From VXNE01 sp963668365 (GTDB taxonomy: Bacteria; Pseudomonadota; Gammaproteobacteria; Pseudomonadales; Azotimanducaceae), in contig OY764266.1 of NCBI GenBank assembly GCA_963668365.1, positions 4,402,001 to 4,466,000 of the forward strand: 64,000 bases of DNA, in the 5' to 3' direction. A program made the position numbers and the translations under genes. Below, in pieces: positions 59,661 to 64,000 of this stretch. The notes beneath the pieces were generated by a model. The model saw nothing but the letters and a program-made list of their open reading frames with translations, ran no database searches and was not told where the DNA came from. The first letter of the stretch is position 1. Every line of letters begins with the position of its first letter.

Positions 59661-60833
59661 TCAACCCCAGCCAGCCAGATAGTTCATGTCATGATCGAGT
59701 TGATCGAAGAATCCGGCAGGCCAGTTGTCTACATTTCCCTCGGCATCGATGGTCGGGCTCTCGACCTGGGGCATGCGTGACGCTTCGGCTTCATGTCGAG
59801 GCCGGAAGAAATACAGCGCCGCGTCGCCAGGATCGAAGCTGCCCTTCCTGATCGCGCGTCGGATGCCATTCAGGACATGGTCGCTGTGGGACTCGATGAG
59901 AACCTGCACTCCGGCGCTGGCCGCCTCGGCCAGGAATTCACCCATCCTGGATTGCCCGGCCGGATGCAGATGCACTTCCGGGTTCTCGACAAGCAGCAGA
60001 TCATCGGGTTTCGCAGACAGTATCGAGACGACGATGGGCAGCACCTGCGTGATGCCAAACCCCGTATGTCCCGGTCGATGGAAGTCCGTGGACGGCGAAG
60101 TTCTCAATCCCAGCGTGACGGCGTTGGCCCCCGCGATGGGCGAAAGATCCATGCCGAAGCCCGGAAAGAACTCGCCCATGCGCGCTTCGACCTGCCGCAG
60201 AAGCGTGGGCGGCACGCCTTGCACAAGCAGAGGAACGCGGATCGGCCCGTCCGCCCGCGAGTAAATCACGCTGGCCACGTGTTCGCCCGCCTGTCCCACC
60301 AAGGGCGGCAGTTCCGGATCGTCCAAAGCGTAAAGATCTCGGGGACCCAATCGTTCGGCGGCAAGCCAGGTCAGGCCGCGCAGGCGATTGGCCAGCGAAC
60401 CGCCCCCAGGGGAATTCGCCACAGCCTCGGGGAGCAGGTGCTGCAGAGGCGGGGAATCGGCCTCCCTCCATTCCACGTCGTTGCATCCTTGGGCCCGCAC
60501 CAGCATCGCTGCCATCGACATGGCGCCTTGTTCGCCGCCGAACTCCCATGAGACCAGGCCCGCATCGTCGTCTTCGAGGGCCAACGAAAAAACCCGACCT
60601 CCGCTGACCTGATCGATCACATCCCTCGCGGCACCCATCCGAAGAGCGGCGCCATTGAGCATGAGTCGCCGGGACCACTCATGTTCTCGCATGGTCTGAT
60701 GCAACAGAACCAGGGCCTGCATCACCGATGATTTGCCGGAGGCGTTGAGGCCGGACAGCAACGTCAGTCTTTGCAACGGCAGCTTGAGCGTCTCGAAGCA
60801 CTTGAAGTGCCGCAGGTCAATTCGCGTGATCAC
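59661..60833 (-). CDS. AAA/SMC-like ATPase (DUF3696 type, ABC-OLD-like)
   Basis: A 390-residue ATPase. Walker A is GLNASGKSSVMQALVLL (28-44). The Walker B region LLLVENPEVHLHPAGQSRMGEF (~283) and VLIESHSDHVLNG (~311) with the catalytic Glu and His switch are those of OLD/RecF-like ATPases. The C-terminus (HDMNYLAGWG) fits the DUF3696 group, which has no attached TOPRIM nuclease. Such ATPases usually work with a separate effector. It overlaps the DUF262 gene by 17 bases and is followed directly by the unknown gene, so these three are the natural candidates for a defence module. Confidence 0.85.
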   Translation of the reverse strand: MITRIDLRHFKCFETLKLPLQRLTLLSGLNASGKSSVMQALVLLHQTMREHEWSRRLMLNGAALRMGAARDVIDQVSGGRVFSLALEDDDAGLVSWEFGGEQGAMSMAAMLVRAQGCNDVEWREADSPPLQHLLPEAVANSPGGGSLANRLRGLTWLAAERLGPRDLYALDDPELPPLVGQAGEHVASVIYSRADGPIRVPLLVQGVPPTLLRQVEARMGEFFPGFGMDLSPIAGANAVTLGLRTSPSTDFHRPGHTGFGITQVLPIVVSILSAKPDDLLLVENPEVHLHPAGQSRMGEFLAEAASAGVQVLIESHSDHVLNGIRRAIRKGSFDPGDAALYFFRPRHEAEASRMPQVESPTIDAEGNVDNWPAGFFDQLDHDMNYLAGWG

Positions 60834-61926
60834 CGAGAACCTCCCGCAGCGCCGTCCGGGCCATTTCGAATCGCGTCTTCACCTTCTTGGGGTCATTCGG
60901 GCCATAGGTGATGGCGACTTTGAACGGTTCGTCCCACAGCAAGTAGTACACCGCGTCGCGAAGCAGTTCCGCATGTGATTCGACTTGCTCATTCGAGTAA
61001 TTCGAAAGCCCCGTGGACATCACATCCCAAAGGGACGCGTTAATCACGGCTCGCCTTGTCTGGCCGGGTTCGTGCTTGCGGAAGGCCTGGTGTTCGAACA
61101 ACAGGAAATTGTTGCTTAGACCGCGCTGGAAAGATTCGGCGAGCTCCGCCAATTCGCCGGCGTTCATTTCGTTCATCCGACAAAGGGCACGGGCAAGAAA
61201 GGCGTCCATATCGTCACGGTGGTACGCCTCCGGGCCGAGCACGTAAAAGGCGCAGAAGCGATTGACGAACTCGCGGTCTCGCATGGCCTTCGGATTCAGG
61301 CTGGCGCCGGTTGCCTTGAGGAACATCTCCGTTTGCGCCTCGTCCCTGAGGAATCGCGTTGCCTCCCCCTGATAAAGGCAGTTGCGCATTTGCTGCCGCG
61401 TCAACTGCACACCGCTGTTGACGCGCTCGAAAATGTCCAGCCGGGCGCGCTCGGGCGCTTTCGAATCGATGATGTAGAAGATCAGGTTGCAATCCTCCAC
61501 GCGATTCTGGAATTTGGGCGACAAGTCCGCAAGGCGCTTGCCGTCAAGCTCGGGCCGGTCCGGCAGTCGGAGCCTGAGTTCGCCGTCAATGAATCTCTTG
61601 AATGTCGACAGACGCTGCAGGCCGTCGACCACGACCATCCGGCCCTCCGAATCCTCCGCCATATAGAACACCGGCAACGGAATGCGCATGATCACCGACT
61701 CGATCAGCTTGCTCTGCTTGTCTTCCGCCCAGATGAAGTCGCGCTGGAACTCGGGGTCCATCACATAGCGTTTCTGATCGATGCGGTGCAGGACGTCGCG
61801 AACGGTCCGATGATCGTTTCGTATCAGCATTTCATCAAGGGGATAGTCGCCCCATGATGCGCCTACGGTTCCAAGCCCCTCTGGTTCCTCGAACTCGTTG
61901 GATTGATCCGTCGTTTCTATGTTCAC
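60817..61926 (-). CDS. DUF262 domain protein (ParB/GmrSD-N-like)
   Basis: A 369-residue protein. The DUF262 core includes VMDPEFQRDFIWAEDKQSKLIESVIMRIPLPVFYMAE and the signature VVDGLQRLSTFKRFI (the DGQQR-type motif, with Leu in place of the first Gln), then FERVNSGVQLTRQQMRNCLY. Related ParB/Srx-like domains bind or hydrolyse NTPs or nick DNA in GmrSD and other defence proteins. The GTG at 61926 is preferred, preceded by GAGGGGAG. A longer frame to 62118 is low-quality. It is the first gene of the seven-gene defence operon, divergent from acnA. Confidence 0.85.
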   Translation of the reverse strand: MNIETTDQSNEFEEPEGLGTVGASWGDYPLDEMLIRNDHRTVRDVLHRIDQKRYVMDPEFQRDFIWAEDKQSKLIESVIMRIPLPVFYMAEDSEGRMVVVDGLQRLSTFKRFIDGELRLRLPDRPELDGKRLADLSPKFQNRVEDCNLIFYIIDSKAPERARLDIFERVNSGVQLTRQQMRNCLYQGEATRFLRDEAQTEMFLKATGASLNPKAMRDREFVNRFCAFYVLGPEAYHRDDMDAFLARALCRMNEMNAGELAELAESFQRGLSNNFLLFEHQAFRKHEPGQTRRAVINASLWDVMSTGLSNYSNEQVESHAELLRDAVYYLLWDEPFKVAITYGPNDPKKVKTRFEMARTALREVLGDHAN

Positions 61927-62209
61927 CTCGAAACTCCCCTCATCGCGCGCGGTCAAACCTTCCGCCCCTTGGGAACTTGTGTTCGCAGGAGGCCGCAGAG
62001 GCCGGGTGTGTCGGAAATTCCGCGTGCCGGGCACTGAGCACCATTGTAGCGCGCCACGGTGCTCGCCATGCCGTATGCATCTACCGCTAACGCCGAACGA
62101 ACCACTGTGACAATCCATGGCGGGGAATCAAGCGACCCCAGGGTTGAATAGAGTCTGAGCGGCATCCCGTTTCTGGCAAAATACGCCCTCCCCGGATATC
62201 CGAGCGCCC

Positions 62210-64000
<1,791 letters not shown>

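Overview
The window is GC-rich, densely coded bacterial chromosome. Three TonB-dependent receptors, lipoprotein and outer-membrane beta-barrel genes, a Zur-type zinc regulon and an AcnA-type aconitase point to a Gram-negative proteobacterium. A heterotrophic gammaproteobacterium is the best guess, but no marker gene here settles the lineage.

Layout. (1) 1-2286: the right part of a recombinase-in-trio (RIT) element, with three overlapping tyrosine recombinase genes (the first cut by the window edge) and a palindromic end. (2) 3107-4737: a tandemly duplicated small membrane-protein gene, one copy with an N-terminal frameshift. (3) 4745-18591: a PlsC-type acyltransferase, then a catabolic cluster of two double SnoaL/NTF2 proteins, an HpsN-like dehydrogenase of the histidinol dehydrogenase family, a bicupin, a sodium:solute symporter, a TPR-sulfotransferase, a TonB receptor and an exported alpha/beta hydrolase. 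An 18-bp motif recurs in three of its promoter regions and suggests one regulon. (4) 18614-22064: a small exported protein, a PLP-dependent decarboxylase and a NYN-LOTUS RNA-binding protein/nuclease. (5) 22128-29270: a zinc-acquisition locus (CxxC peptide, His-rich ZnuD-like receptor, ZrgA/DUF2796 protein, ABC transporter, DUF3299 protein) facing a MerC-like gene and zur across a Zur-box-like palindrome. A tRNA-Ser(CGA) follows. (6) 29499-41005: a glycan locus (TonB receptor, beta-helix lipoprotein, GH42 glycosidase, sugar porter) with an IlvD/Edd sugar-acid dehydratase, a FadR-type GntR regulator and an L-2-keto-3-deoxyarabonate dehydratase-like enzyme. This reads as uptake and non-phosphorylative oxidation of an arabinose-containing glycan. 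(7) 41378-43274: two outer-membrane beta-barrel proteins.

(8) 43570-61926: a defence island. It begins with a FitAB-type toxin-antitoxin pair whose toxin has an in-frame amber codon, and a collapsed type I R-M locus (hsdM and hsdS fragments). Two minus-strand operons follow. One is DUF262, AAA ATPase, unknown, DEAD/DEAH restriction subunit, HicB, HicA, beta-class methylase. The other is a Dcm-type cytosine methylase coupled to a 982-residue protein with a MORC/MutL-like GHKL ATPase at the N-terminus and a histidine-kinase-like ATPase at the C-terminus, followed by a protein with a complete receiver domain. This last trio looks like an R-M or defence module with a built-in phosphorelay and is the strongest candidate for a poorly described system. 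(9) 62210 to the end: the start of acnA, i.e. return to core genome.
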